In this document: positions 42,138 to 52,501 of the stretch, one piece after another
Layout: every line of letters begins with the position of its first letter
Numbering within the stretch: the stretch's first letter is position 1
From: Candidatus Bathyarchaeota archaeon
Lineage (GTDB): Archaea; Thermoproteota; Bathyarchaeia; Bathyarchaeales; Bathycorpusculaceae
Length of the DNA stretch: 64,000 nt
Direction: 5' to 3'
NCBI GenBank assembly: GCA_026014685.1
Contig: JAOZHW010000015.1
Coordinates: 62,001 to 126,000, forward strand
The notes under the pieces: model-generated
Databases searched by the model: none
Seen by the model: the letters and a program-made list of their open reading frames with translations, nothing else
Told to the model about the DNA's origin: nothing
Made by a program: the position numbers and the translations under genes

Positions 42138-43007
42138 ATGGTGCGCAAAGTAATTATTCCCGCCGCAGGACTAGGCACTCGCCTTTTCCCAGCCACCAAA
42201 GAGCAGCCTAAAGAAATGCTCCCAATATTTTCAAAAACAAACAATGGCGACATGATTGTCAAACCGGTTGTGCAACTAGTTTTTGAACAACTCCATGAAG
42301 CAGACTTGAGAGAGTTCTGTTTTATTGTTGGAAGAGGCAAAAGAGGCATCGAAGACCACTTCACACCCGACATTGGATGCGTAAGAAACCTTGAAGGAAT
42401 GGGAAAAAATGGCCAAGCATCTGACCTCGGAGGATTTTACAATAAACTGGAAACTTCTACTATAATGTGGGTTAACCAGCCAGAACCGAAAGGATTTGGC
42501 AACGCAGTTTTAATGGCTCAACCCTTTGTACAAAACGAAAGCTGCCTAGTTCACGCAGGAGACAGCTGTATCATATCAAAAAATATGGATTACCTAAAAA
42601 GGCTCCTTGAAGGGTTTGAGCGGTTTAACGCGGACGCCGCCTTCCTCGTATTAGAAATCGACAACCCCAAACAGTACGGCATAGTGGAAGGAGAAGAGGT
42701 GGAGCCAGGCTTTATTCGGGTAAAATCGGTTGTTGAGAAACCCGAAAAGCCAAAGACTAACTTGGCAATAATGGCGATGTATATTTTTCGCCCAGTAATC
42801 TTCAAAGCCTTAGAAGCAACTAAACCAGGCAAAAACGGCGAAATCCAGCTAACCGATGCAATCCAGAAACTCGTAGATTGGGGACTAAAAGTCTATGCAG
42901 TAAAATTAGACAAAGACTATATGCACTTAGATATCGGTAGCCCCGAACGATACTGGGAAGCATTAGAATTATCATACCAGCAATTTTGTGAGAGAAAAAC
43001 AAAATGA
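42138..43007 (+). CDS. galU: UTP-glucose-1-phosphate uridylyltransferase
   Basis: About 289 residues from ATG 42138. GalU motifs: KVIIPAAGLGTRLFPATKEQ followed by PKEMLPI, SCLVHAGDSC (Mg2+), VEKPEKPKTNLAIMAMYIF and GEIQLTDAIQKL. It makes UDP-glucose. The following gene overlaps it by four bases. It is the head of the divergent galU-uxs pair. Confidence 0.93.
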   Translation: MVRKVIIPAAGLGTRLFPATKEQPKEMLPIFSKTNNGDMIVKPVVQLVFEQLHEADLREFCFIVGRGKRGIEDHFTPDIGCVRNLEGMGKNGQASDLGGFYNKLETSTIMWVNQPEPKGFGNAVLMAQPFVQNESCLVHAGDSCIISKNMDYLKRLLEGFERFNADAAFLVLEIDNPKQYGIVEGEEVEPGFIRVKSVVEKPEKPKTNLAIMAMYIFRPVIFKALEATKPGKNGEIQLTDAIQKLVDWGLKVYAVKLDKDYMHLDIGSPERYWEALELSYQQFCERKTK

Positions 43008-44011
43008 TTGACAACATTATCAGAGAAGACATAGAAAAAATAAAGACCAACGTAAAAGGTGACGACGCATTTGCTGAGAAGAAGGTGCTGGTGACTGGCG
43101 GAGCAGGGTTCATCGGCAGCTGGATATGCGACGTTCTGTTAGACTTTGGCGCGAACGTCACCGTCGTTGACGACCTTTCAACCGGAAGGATAAAAAACAT
43201 AGATCACTTGATGGACAACAAGAACTTCAAATTTATACAAACCGATGTATGCCATTTTCAAAGTCAAGAAAAGTTTGATTACGTCCTTCATATGGCTGGA
43301 CACGCATCACCCGACGAATACCAAAAACACCCAATCGAAACCCTACAAACCAGCGCTTTAGGAACCTTCGCCATGGCAGAGCTATCCAGAAAAAATGATG
43401 CTGTGTTATTGTTCTCTTCCACATCTGAAACTTATGGCGACACAGAAGTAATTCCAACACCAGAAACTTATTGGGGAAAAGTGAATCCGATTGGCCCGCG
43501 TTCCTGCTATGACGAGGGCAAACGATTCGCTGAAGCACTACTTATGGCTTACAACAATCAGTATGGATTGGATGTCAGGGTTCCTAGAATCTTCAATTCT
43601 TACGGCCCACGCTTAAGAGAAGACGGACTATACGGAAGAGCCCTATCACGGTTTGTTTTACAGGCGTTAACTAATCAACCAATAACTGTATATGGTGACG
43701 GTAAACAGACGCGGTCGTTCTGTTACATAAGCGATACGGTGACAGGACTTTTACTGCTAACAACCAATCCTAAAGCTAACGGCGAAGTAGTCAACGTTGG
43801 CAACACTAAAGAAATTACCATTTTAGAGCTTGCACAGAAGATAAAAGAAGTTACTAATACGAAGTCAGAAATAGAATTCTATCCTTTACCAAAAGATGAC
43901 CCAAAAAGACGCTGCCCAGATACACAAAAACTCCAAACTATAGTAAACTGGAAACCTAATGTAAGCTTAGAAGAAGGGTTAATACGAACAGTCCGATGGT
44001 TCAAACGATAA
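43004..44011 (+). CDS. UDP-glucuronate decarboxylase-like SDR (UDP-xylose synthase)
   Basis: 335 residues, SDR fold. VTGGAGFIGSWICDVLLDFG for NAD, SSTSETYGDTEV with catalytic Thr/Glu-type residues, and GPRSCYDEGKRFAEALLMAY with YxxxK are the hallmarks of UDP-xylose synthase. A 30-residue N-terminal extension precedes the fold. UXS turns UDP-GlcA to UDP-xylose; with GalU and Ugd the full route is encoded within 3.3 kb. A UDP-glucuronate epimerase is a less likely alternative. Confidence 0.85.
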   Translation: MIDNIIREDIEKIKTNVKGDDAFAEKKVLVTGGAGFIGSWICDVLLDFGANVTVVDDLSTGRIKNIDHLMDNKNFKFIQTDVCHFQSQEKFDYVLHMAGHASPDEYQKHPIETLQTSALGTFAMAELSRKNDAVLLFSSTSETYGDTEVIPTPETYWGKVNPIGPRSCYDEGKRFAEALLMAYNNQYGLDVRVPRIFNSYGPRLREDGLYGRALSRFVLQALTNQPITVYGDGKQTRSFCYISDTVTGLLLLTTNPKANGEVVNVGNTKEITILELAQKIKEVTNTKSEIEFYPLPKDDPKRRCPDTQKLQTIVNWKPNVSLEEGLIRTVRWFKR

Positions 44012-44493
44012 AGTCTAAAGTATTTATTGATATGGATGGCGACCATTACATTTGGGCTTTTTGTAATGTTTTTTAGTGTCAGGTCTTTAGATTGGGCTCT
44101 GTATGGTTGTGACTTGTAGTGTGATTTCTTCGAAAAATAAATTTGTGGTTTTAGTTGGGCTTTGTTAGAAAATATTTAAAGCAATATAAGAGCTGCTCAA
44201 TCTACTTTAGCAGAAAAATTGCCCGAAAACCAATAGAGAAACATATTTAGCAACCAACCCCTACCCTCTACTGTTCAGAACCATCTTAAGATTAACCCTA
44301 TAAAAATAACACGACTATCACAAAGATAAGAGGTTACCATAATGAAAACACCGCCTACCCAACAGCTACTAATTGACTAAAATTACTAATCCCACCATTA
44401 AAACTTTCTGTCACCGATCTGCACAAGTTACATGATTAAAAGGAAGGCGGATATTTAGCGTACCTAAAGGCAGTTTATTACAGCAGTTTAAAC
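44012..44493. other. non-coding gap, A+T-rich
   Basis: Roughly 480 bp between convergent genes. I see no ORF, RNA gene or repeat that I can support. Base composition changes here: from this point to about 59 kb the sequence is clearly richer in A+T. Confidence 0.5.
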
Positions 44494-47400
44494 TTAAAGA
44501 GATGAGGCAGAATGGCGGTAATAAAAACATTTACTTATATTGATTTTATTTCTTAGTGCATATATTGCACAGAGGAAAAAAGTGCAAACTATAGACGCTA
44601 CTATACCCACATAAAAAATGTTTTGTGTTTGAAACTCCAAAGTTATTGTGTATGTTCCTGTTTTATTAATATACCAACTATTAGCGTACCCGTTAGCAAC
44701 GAAATGATATTCATTACATATTTTTTGTCCATCTATACTAGCAATCCAATTGTCATCGTATGATTCGCTGAAAACAAGGAAGAAGGGTTCAGAAGAATTA
44801 ATTTGCACAGAGTATTTTGTTGGATTTTGTTCTTGGAAAGAAATATTAGGTTTATAGAAATCCTTCATGGGCAGTTTTTGTAATTCTGACATATCATTTT
44901 GGTCACTTAGAAAGACAATTGTGTTATCAGGTTTGAAAAAGTCGGTATCTATGATTTTATAAAGTTCTCCCAAATTGTCAGCTAATAGGTAGTTATTTGT
45001 TGCATAAATATGCTCAGGACCAGCTGAGTATTTATTGTTAAGATAAAAATGCAAATCTCCGAATGTTTCTGTTAAATTAAGATAATAAAGGTCAACTTCT
45101 TTACCCTCAACAATGGAAAGATTACTAATTTTGAGTTCAGTTTGTTTATTCGAGTGTAAATTTACTAAAGCAACATTAAGCTGAGTTACACCTGAAAGAT
45201 TAAATTGTTTATTAGGAATTTCCGATGGGTAACGAAGGGGAATAAGAATTCGGGTCCAATTATTAATTTGAGAAGAAAAAATTGCGTATTGCTGGTCAAT
45301 TGACCCTACCCATCTGACCAAGTTACCCGAATTATCGTAAAGTTCTACAAAAAGCTGTCCAGCGACATTGCTTTTAATCCAAAAATGTAAGAAGGATAAA
45401 CCTGTCCAGTTTCCATATCTGGCAGGAATTTTATACGATAATCCAAAAGAGTTACCTATTGTTAGATAATCTGAACTGTTACCCTCCATTGCGATACTGC
45501 CATGCCTACCTACGCCGTCTTGCATATCAGCCTCTATATTGGTGTTAATTCCCCATAAAGATGCCCAACCATTTTTTGAATTGGTACCAAAAAAGTAACC
45601 ATTATCCATTATTTGTGTTTCATTTGAGGTAACTTTACTGGTATCTGTTGGTTCTAAATTAGTGTTCAAGCCAGATTTGAGTTCTTCAGAGGAAAGACCT
45701 ATGTTCATAAGGCTATAGTTATAATCGTCGTGTACAACAACATATTTGACATTTAACATGTTCATTATTTTCCAGCCATTCTGATTACAAAGCCAAGAAC
45801 CCAATAAGTTTGTACACAAAGGCTGAACTATTGGATCACTCATGCTACCATACCAGCCTCTGCTTATGGTAGTGGTGTTGAACAACATATAGTTGGGATC
45901 ACCACCTGCATACGGTTGTTCCCAGGTAGTAATTATACCACCTTCTGTAGCGATCATCGGTAAAGTAATCATACGGAAATCACCGTCTTGGTTTGAAAGC
46001 CAGTTATTAGCATCATAGTAGTAGCTCGGAATTTTTGCATGTGAATAATACCATGGGTTAATCCAAGCTACATCAGTAAATACGTCGCCAGTCCACATAG
46101 GCCAAGGGTAGATAACAAAAACACAAACGCAAACAATACCTACCATACTAGCGGCTACAATTTTACGGTTTAGTTTATGTAATCTATGAGAGGATCTTAT
46201 AAAAGTTGAGGGTTTGCCACGAACAATGCGATAAAGTTTACTTAGGCCAACTCCAAAAAGGAAAGCATATGCCAAAGGTATAATAACACCAAGTTTTTCA
46301 AAAGGATTTCGATAAACCTGCAGAAAAGAAAAGTTATTGAAAAACCATGTAAAAATTTCGCCTAAAGGTGGAGCTGAGCCTTTCGCTAGAAACAAAGAGG
46401 TTACTGCCAATAAAACAAAATAAGTAACGTATCTATTTCTTTTTGTTGTTAACAGAGAACTAAAAACAATCAAAGGGATTAGGAGACTAATAATCAAAAA
46501 AGGTATTGAGTGATAAATAGAACCCCAAAGATATTGTGGGGAATAGGTACTTGATGCGTTCCAAACCAAACGCGATACAGATAACACGTCAATTTTGCTG
46601 CTAAGCACCTGAAGAGTATATAGGTTAACGGATTGAGAAAGTGCAGAAGAAATAGCACTATTAAAACTAAGGTAGGGAGCTATCCACCATAAGTTAACAA
46701 GAACCCATGTTATGAATATTATTATTGTAAATTTTAAAGAGAATAGAATATCAGGTCGTTTTCTTATATTTAGCAAAACAAAGAAGCCTAAATATGAGAA
46801 AATAACCAACCAAAAGTTGATTATCATAGCAGGGTGTATAAACGAACCAGAAAACAAAAGCGATAGTATACACATAACTAAAGCATTAGGCAAACTTTTT
46901 TTTGTCTCAAGACCTCTAATATAAAAGAGCAAAACAAATGGAAGCAGAACAGCCATAAACATTAAACTTACTTGAAAACGTTTCCAAATTTCGACCATCG
47001 CAAAAGGGGATAGCATATAGAAGAAACCAGCCATAAGCGAGGCAGGCAATTGAATGTTTTTTTCATTGATAAGCTTAAAAGTCAGACAGTACATGGATAA
47101 ACCGCTCATTGAGACTAAAATGAAAAACAATATTTGTTCTACAGCTATAGGTGAGAAGCCAATATAGTTTAGAAACGCCATAAAAGAGGTGTAAGATGTT
47201 GAAGAAATTATTGCAACTGCTCCTAAACCAGTACCAAAGCTTTGAAGCCACAAATATCTGAATACATCGAATTGACGACCCGGGAAGTAAAAGTTAAGAC
47301 CGTTTTCAGCATACCCAATCATTCCCCATCTGAACCAAATAGATATGAGGATTAAGCCAACTATTGGAAAGAAAGAAGCACCTAAGATGAAGCATTTATG

Positions 47401-47541
47401 TTCCTTGATATAATTGGAAAAGCGCTGAAATTTTGGACTATTATTTAAGGTATTCAGTTTAGTTTCACTCAGCCAGCCGAGTACCATGGAATTGCATAGA
47501 TTGCTATTATCTTTTCTGTTATTAAAATTTCCCGAATACAT
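44494..47541 (-). CDS. large GT-C-like membrane protein with extracellular domain
   Basis: 1015 residues. After a 45-residue polar start, about 12 hydrophobic helices span residues 47-480, then a 500-residue, Asn/Tyr-rich extracellular region with beta-strand character and a final membrane helix (about 980-1000). The architecture resembles GT-C-type glycosyltransferases and the AftD/YfhO group. No WWDxG motif, so it is not the oligosaccharyltransferase. It probably adds sugars outside the cell from a lipid-linked donor. The call is a family-level inference. Confidence 0.7.
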   Translation of the reverse strand: MYSGNFNNRKDNSNLCNSMVLGWLSETKLNTLNNSPKFQRFSNYIKEHKCFILGASFFPIVGLILISIWFRWGMIGYAENGLNFYFPGRQFDVFRYLWLQSFGTGLGAVAIISSTSYTSFMAFLNYIGFSPIAVEQILFFILVSMSGLSMYCLTFKLINEKNIQLPASLMAGFFYMLSPFAMVEIWKRFQVSLMFMAVLLPFVLLFYIRGLETKKSLPNALVMCILSLLFSGSFIHPAMIINFWLVIFSYLGFFVLLNIRKRPDILFSLKFTIIIFITWVLVNLWWIAPYLSFNSAISSALSQSVNLYTLQVLSSKIDVLSVSRLVWNASSTYSPQYLWGSIYHSIPFLIISLLIPLIVFSSLLTTKRNRYVTYFVLLAVTSLFLAKGSAPPLGEIFTWFFNNFSFLQVYRNPFEKLGVIIPLAYAFLFGVGLSKLYRIVRGKPSTFIRSSHRLHKLNRKIVAASMVGIVCVCVFVIYPWPMWTGDVFTDVAWINPWYYSHAKIPSYYYDANNWLSNQDGDFRMITLPMIATEGGIITTWEQPYAGGDPNYMLFNTTTISRGWYGSMSDPIVQPLCTNLLGSWLCNQNGWKIMNMLNVKYVVVHDDYNYSLMNIGLSSEELKSGLNTNLEPTDTSKVTSNETQIMDNGYFFGTNSKNGWASLWGINTNIEADMQDGVGRHGSIAMEGNSSDYLTIGNSFGLSYKIPARYGNWTGLSFLHFWIKSNVAGQLFVELYDNSGNLVRWVGSIDQQYAIFSSQINNWTRILIPLRYPSEIPNKQFNLSGVTQLNVALVNLHSNKQTELKISNLSIVEGKEVDLYYLNLTETFGDLHFYLNNKYSAGPEHIYATNNYLLADNLGELYKIIDTDFFKPDNTIVFLSDQNDMSELQKLPMKDFYKPNISFQEQNPTKYSVQINSSEPFFLVFSESYDDNWIASIDGQKICNEYHFVANGYANSWYINKTGTYTITLEFQTQNIFYVGIVASIVCTFFLCAIYALRNKINISKCFYYRHSASSL

Positions 47542-47633
47542 TCCGAAATAGAAAAAAGCTCACGAATGAAATGAAAAATGTAGTTAATCGTGATAGGGAA
47601 TCGAGAATACTACATCAAAAGAAAGAGGCAAGA

Positions 47634-48359
47634 CTATTTAGTGATATTGAATGCTGTTATCCTCTCTGACTCCAAACTCATATCGCGCGTTAGGGGAGGG
47701 CCAATATATTCGTCTAATGTCATTGGTTTAATATCATGTGTGGTTACTTTTGCCAAATCGAACATTGATAATTTCTCTTTGCCACAAACATGAAGTATGC
47801 CTGTGAATTGTTTATCGACAACAGATTTTATAGCTATTGCCAAATCGTCAGCAAAAAGGTAGGTTCCATAACGATCCACAAATGCTTTAGGATACGGCCA
47901 TTTTTCTCTAGCAACAAAGTTTGTTCTAATAATGAGCCATTTTGATAGTTCCGCGCGCTTTACAATGAATTCACTTAAAAGTTTTGTTAAAGAGTAAAAA
48001 TTTTTAGGTTGCGGTAAGTCACTTTCTTTATAAGCACCTTTATCGCCATTAAAGACGCAAGCTGTGGATACATATATGAAATAGCAGAATTTATTATATT
48101 TGATACATGCATCCACAATATTTTCTGTACCTCTAACATTTACTTGCCATGCAAGTTCTTTATTTTCCTCGCACTCCCTAATTCCAGTAATGGCTGCACA
48201 ATGTATTATTGCTTCAGGCAAATTTTCTTTTACGAAATCAAACACACGAGGTCTATCTGTTATTTCGAGTTGTTCATGAACAGGATGGTAGGAATCTGGG
48301 AAAACTTTGATGAGTTCGCGTCCCAATTTTCCACTAGCACCTGTAACTAATAGTTTCAT
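47634..48359 (-). CDS. RmlD-like NAD-dependent sugar-nucleotide reductase
   Basis: The 241-residue short-chain protein shows LLVTGASGKLGRELIKVF, YVSTACVFNGDKGAYKES and KNFYSLTKLLSEFIV (YxxxK). It is close to RmlD. A second RmlD-like protein next to a PseB/CapD-like dehydratase suggests a route to a UDP-6-deoxy-HexNAc (for example UDP-RhaNAc or UDP-FucNAc), in which the reductase follows the dehydratase. Substrate inferred only. Confidence 0.85.
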   Translation of the reverse strand: MKLLVTGASGKLGRELIKVFPDSYHPVHEQLEITDRPRVFDFVKENLPEAIIHCAAITGIRECEENKELAWQVNVRGTENIVDACIKYNKFCYFIYVSTACVFNGDKGAYKESDLPQPKNFYSLTKLLSEFIVKRAELSKWLIIRTNFVAREKWPYPKAFVDRYGTYLFADDLAIAIKSVVDKQFTGILHVCGKEKLSMFDLAKVTTHDIKPMTLDEYIGPPLTRDMSLESERITAFNITK

Positions 48360-48427
48360 TTTACCTCACTCTCTTAAATTAAGTAACTTAAAAGCTATCT
48401 GATTTTGCACATCATTTCTAAAAGGAC

Positions 48428-49420
48428 TCATTGAATCCAGCCTTGATTTTTTAGCAATTCAATAATTTGTTCCGAACTAAGCATATCTGTATTGTTTGAA
48501 GAGTACTCATTTATATTCCTAAATAATTTCGGCTCATCAATTTGCCCGTGCTGATAAACAATATAATTATTCTTAGTTTCGACAGCCCGCCTTAATTCTT
48601 CCTCCGAAACCAACACTTCATGAATTTTCTCGCCGGGTCTAATACCGACCTCTTTTATTGGGTAATCCTTCCTTTTAGTCATTGCGTAACTCATCGCCTT
48701 AGCTAAGTCTATTATTTTACAGGCAGGCATCTTTTTGACGAAAAGTTGGCCTGTTTTGCCCTCAACAGTAGCTTGGAATACTAATTCGATAGCTTCGTCT
48801 AGGGTTAACAAGAACCGTGTCATTTGATAATTTGAGACGGGTAAAAATTCGTTATTTTTTATTCTCTGCTTAAAGAGAGGAATAACACTTCCACGACTAC
48901 CTACAACGTTTCCATAGCGTACACACACAAATTTGGTATTCGGATTTTTGTTCCCAGGGTTTAACATTATTTTTTCTTGTATTGCCTTGGTCATGCCCAT
49001 GACGTTTACTGGTTTAACCGCTTTATCTGTACTTACTGAGACCACAACGGAAACGTCATTAGCAATAGCAGCCTTTCTTATGTTTTCTGCACCGATTATA
49101 TTTGTCTGTACAGCCTCAAATGGTTGAAATTCACAATTGGGCACTTGTTTAAGTGCTGCCGCATGATAGATTACGTCTACGCCTCTGGTTGCCTCAAAGA
49201 CTCGCGGATAATCTCTAACATCCCCAATTAAGAATTCTAAACAGTTGCCCTGAAAGCTATTCTGCATTTCGTACTGTTTAGCCTCATCACGACTGTATAC
49301 TATAATACGAGATGGTTTAAATTTCAATAAATATCGAATAATTGTATTTCCAAAGCTGCCTGTTCCACCGGTAATTAAAATATTTTTGTCTTCAAGATAT
49401 TTGGCGATTATTTCATTCAT
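48428..49420 (-). CDS. UDP-GlcNAc 4,6-dehydratase (PseB/CapD family)
   Basis: About 330 residues from ATG 49420 (longer reading from 49453 possible). LITGGTGSFGNTIIRYLLKF binds NAD; VSTDKAVKPVNVMGMTKAIQ carries the catalytic Thr-Asp-Lys and the MxxxK variant typical of soluble FlaA1/PseB proteins. It removes water from UDP-GlcNAc to give a 4-keto-6-deoxy sugar. It lies 68 bp upstream of the RmlD-like reductase in the same direction, forming a probable two-step pathway. Confidence 0.9.
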   Translation of the reverse strand: MNEIIAKYLEDKNILITGGTGSFGNTIIRYLLKFKPSRIIVYSRDEAKQYEMQNSFQGNCLEFLIGDVRDYPRVFEATRGVDVIYHAAALKQVPNCEFQPFEAVQTNIIGAENIRKAAIANDVSVVVSVSTDKAVKPVNVMGMTKAIQEKIMLNPGNKNPNTKFVCVRYGNVVGSRGSVIPLFKQRIKNNEFLPVSNYQMTRFLLTLDEAIELVFQATVEGKTGQLFVKKMPACKIIDLAKAMSYAMTKRKDYPIKEVGIRPGEKIHEVLVSEEELRRAVETKNNYIVYQHGQIDEPKLFRNINEYSSNNTDMLSSEQIIELLKNQGWIQ

Positions 49421-49582
49421 TACATTTTCACTACTATTGCATTGACTCATCATAATATCAATAGAGGCTTTTTATAGATATTCCTTTAAATCGCGAATCA
49501 ACCGAGCATACTTAGTGACACCACCGCTTATTTGAACACTTAAATAAGAATGGGTTAGTCCGAGATATATAGCGTTCAGCTT

Positions 49583-50815
49583 TCAAGTTGAAATTGCACC
49601 CAAAAGCTCTGCACAACGCTTATCCCAATCCCAATCCATTGCACAATGCACAGCATCATTGGATACTTTTTTATAAAAATCGCTGTCATTTAAAAGCTTT
49701 AGAATATTGTTAGCGAATTTATCCAAACTGTAGCATGGAGTCTTAATCATGCCTTTTGGATAATAGCTTCTTAATGCAGGTATATCAAAACTAACACCGG
49801 GTAATCCACAAATCATGGCCTCGCAGGCAGCCATACCCCCACTATCGATTATTGAAGGATGAAGAACTATTTTGCTTTGCTTTATGTACTCAAATTTTTT
49901 AATTCCATCAATAAAACCAAACAGTTTGATGTTGTGGCTAAGCCCTTTTTTATTAATTTTCTCTATAACTTCATCTTTTAGAGGTCCATCTCCAAGAACA
50001 GCTAATTTTGCAGCGGGTTTTTCTTGACAAACTTTTTCCCAGATATCAACAAGTTCTCTAACACCTTTCTCCAAACATAAGCGGCCGATAAATATTGCAT
50101 CAAAAAGCTTCTGATAATTAGGAAGTTTTAGCGGAGTTTTGGTATCTATACCACCTTTTACTGCTACTACACTTTCAGGAGACAAACGCTTGTTAACAAA
50201 TTTTTGTCGATCGAGGTCATTTGTAACAAAAATCATGTCTGCATGGGATAATACTATGGGGTAACTAATTTTTTGTGATAAAAAGTACATTATCGCTTTT
50301 AAACGCCTTGAACCAGAATAAAAAGAGTCCCTTCTAAAGGGATTGGGTAATAGTAAATAAAATCCTGCAACCCACTTAACCCTCTTTCGAAATCTCAGTT
50401 TTAGAATCAACGCAGGAAGGAAGTCTGGCCAAAAATCAGATGCAGAGTAAACAATATTTTTTTTATCATTAAAAGTAAGTCTTAAAGCTGCTTTACAGCC
50501 TTTGAAAACACGATAAGAATAAGATGAAAAGAATCCAAATTTTTTAAATTTAGACGCAGACCAACAAATGTATTTAACGTCCGAAAGTTTGTTACGTTTG
50601 CACATTTCTAAACCATCTTCTGAACTATAAATGCAAACGTTGAAACCTGTTGCACCCCAACGTCTAGCGCACTCAATAAAAATTCGGTCGCCACCACTTA
50701 TGCCTGTACCAAAAGCTGCGTTAGCTATTATATGAATAGAACAGTTAGAAGGTGTAGCCGAAGAAGCAAGCTCTGAGTTATTTTTTTGGAAAGTATTTAC
50801 CCCCTTAATACACAC
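49583..50815 (-). CDS. GT4-family glycosyltransferase
   Basis: A 410-residue GT-B protein. GTGISGGDRIFIECARRWGA at the N-terminal acceptor side, KGGIDTKTPLKL, IFIGRLCLEKGVRELVDIWE (nucleotide-sugar domain) and HPSIIDSGGMAACEAMICGLPG with the EX7E-like element define GT4. Retaining transfer of a hexose to a growing glycan is expected; donor and acceptor unknown. Cytosolic, peripheral. Confidence 0.9.
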   Translation of the reverse strand: MCIKGVNTFQKNNSELASSATPSNCSIHIIANAAFGTGISGGDRIFIECARRWGATGFNVCIYSSEDGLEMCKRNKLSDVKYICWSASKFKKFGFFSSYSYRVFKGCKAALRLTFNDKKNIVYSASDFWPDFLPALILKLRFRKRVKWVAGFYLLLPNPFRRDSFYSGSRRLKAIMYFLSQKISYPIVLSHADMIFVTNDLDRQKFVNKRLSPESVVAVKGGIDTKTPLKLPNYQKLFDAIFIGRLCLEKGVRELVDIWEKVCQEKPAAKLAVLGDGPLKDEVIEKINKKGLSHNIKLFGFIDGIKKFEYIKQSKIVLHPSIIDSGGMAACEAMICGLPGVSFDIPALRSYYPKGMIKTPCYSLDKFANNILKLLNDSDFYKKVSNDAVHCAMDWDWDKRCAELLGAIST

Positions 50816-51314
50816 AATTGCAGCATAAGATATTAATCAACACTTCTATTTTCTAGATGCAATCACAAATAATGAAATGTGCTGATTTGCTGATTAGTAA
50901 ATTGCCGGCTACTGTCAGGTAGAGCCAGAAAATGTTCGCTTCGAATTAAACCACACACCCCAATCAGCTAAATTAAGATATTTATTTAACAACAAAATAT
51001 TTTGGTTTCTAATTTCTCCACTACAAGCACCTGCATTTTAGAATCATTCTAAAGTAACCAGAATTCGAACTATTATATATTACTTTGAAACCTAACTTTA
51101 TGCAAGAGATCTGTCAAAGTCTTTTGGAATAGAACCTAATAAGTGGATTTGTTGGAAAAAAAAATGTCTACAAAAAATAGTAAGCACCCTTTGTTTTTTT
51201 CAGTCGTTTGAAAATAGAATTTGTTCTTGGTGACCGGTTGAGAAGGAGATCTGCAAAACGTTCCAGTGCTTTTTTTGGACCCTATAAGGTCATAATATTC
51301 AGCGGTCAAAGTAA
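50816..51314. other. non-coding gap
   Basis: About 500 bp, A+T-rich. A 60-codon open frame at 51136-51318 has no ribosome site, family or gene-like composition, so I do not call it. No repeat or RNA gene recognised. Confidence 0.5.
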
Positions 51315-52463
51315 TCAACTCACGTAAGACTGTTCTATTAAATATGCATTTTCAATGCCAAATCTAGCTTCTGCATAAAGCCTACAACATTTTCTCAGGG
51401 CTTCAAGGTTTTTGCGCTCATACAAGCTTATTAAAGCATGATATAAATCGTCAACGTTTGGTTCTACAAGAATTCCGATACTAGGATCCAATGCTTCAGG
51501 AATACCGCCTTTGTTTGAAGCAATAACCGGAGTCCCACAAGATAGCGCTTCTAATATAACACGCCCAAATCCTTCTTCGTAGATCGATGGAATAATTAAA
51601 ACATCAGCCGCATTGTAGTACAAACCTAATTGAGCATTATCGATTTTTCCAAGATAAATGACGTTTCCCATATTAACCGACGCTGACTTTACTGCCGTGG
51701 ATAACGGGCCATCACCAATGAAAACAAAAGATATATCTTTTTTATTGACTATTCTTGAAGCTACTCTCAGAAGGTTTTTAACACCTTTTATTTCCAATAA
51801 TCTACCTACAAAAAGAACGACGAATTTATACTCTAAACCCAACTGTTGTTTACAACCCAATCTATTAAGTGGCTTAAATATTGACTGATTTACCCAATAG
51901 GTATAAACGGCAATTTTTTGCTTATCCAAACCAATTTTTATTAGTTCCTCTTTTGATTTTCTTGCAAGAGTTAATACCGTAGATGAAGATAAAGTTAGTT
52001 TCAGTAATTTGGCAAGCAACGGTTTTTTAGGCAAATCGTAAATAGCGTGTATACTAACAATGACTTTTTTTCTATAGATCTTTCCTAAAACTTTCCCAAT
52101 AAAAGCAGCATTTATACCATGAGCGTGAATAACATCAATTTTTTTATGGACAGCAGCCATAAAAAAAAAGGAATAAACAAATAAAAGTGGTGTTAAATAG
52201 ATAAATTCAAAAATAGGATAAGGTTCCAACTTATGGAAAAGGTTATTCCCAACCCAGTTAATGCGACGGATTTCTATTGAAGTATGTTTTTCAAAAGAAA
52301 GGGTCTCGGCATCAGTAGTAAGTGGTTTATAGGTTAGTACAAAGACTTCATGACCGTTGTTCCTGAGGAAATTACACAAATCATCTAAATGAGTCTCTAC
52401 TCCACCAATATTAGGGCTAAAGAAGGGGGTTAACATCAAGATTCTCAATTTTTTTTTAATCAT
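51315..52463 (-). CDS. GT4-family glycosyltransferase
   Basis: About 382 residues from ATG 52463. LMLTPFFSPNIGGVETHLDD is the classic GT4 start with the Gly loop; VVLFVGRLLEIKGVKNLLRV and IPSIYEEGFGRVILEALSCG (EX7E) form the donor site. It is in the same direction as the GT2-radical SAM-GT2 cluster, 38 bp downstream of the GT2 stop. Adds a sugar to the lipid-linked glycan; specific sugar unknown. Confidence 0.93.
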   Translation of the reverse strand: MIKKKLRILMLTPFFSPNIGGVETHLDDLCNFLRNNGHEVFVLTYKPLTTDAETLSFEKHTSIEIRRINWVGNNLFHKLEPYPIFEFIYLTPLLFVYSFFFMAAVHKKIDVIHAHGINAAFIGKVLGKIYRKKVIVSIHAIYDLPKKPLLAKLLKLTLSSSTVLTLARKSKEELIKIGLDKQKIAVYTYWVNQSIFKPLNRLGCKQQLGLEYKFVVLFVGRLLEIKGVKNLLRVASRIVNKKDISFVFIGDGPLSTAVKSASVNMGNVIYLGKIDNAQLGLYYNAADVLIIPSIYEEGFGRVILEALSCGTPVIASNKGGIPEALDPSIGILVEPNVDDLYHALISLYERKNLEALRKCCRLYAEARFGIENAYLIEQSYVS

Positions 52464-52501
52464 AATCAAAACCAATCTTTTAATTGCAGCAAATCACACT
52501 T

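Noticed and set aside
44494-47541. AglB/Stt3 oligosaccharyltransferase
   Set aside because: The large GT-C-like protein has no WWDxG motif or other AglB signature; the same is true for the protein at 57429-58943.
51136-51318. 60-codon open frame before the GT4 gene
   Set aside because: No family, no ribosome site, and A+T-rich composition like spacer.
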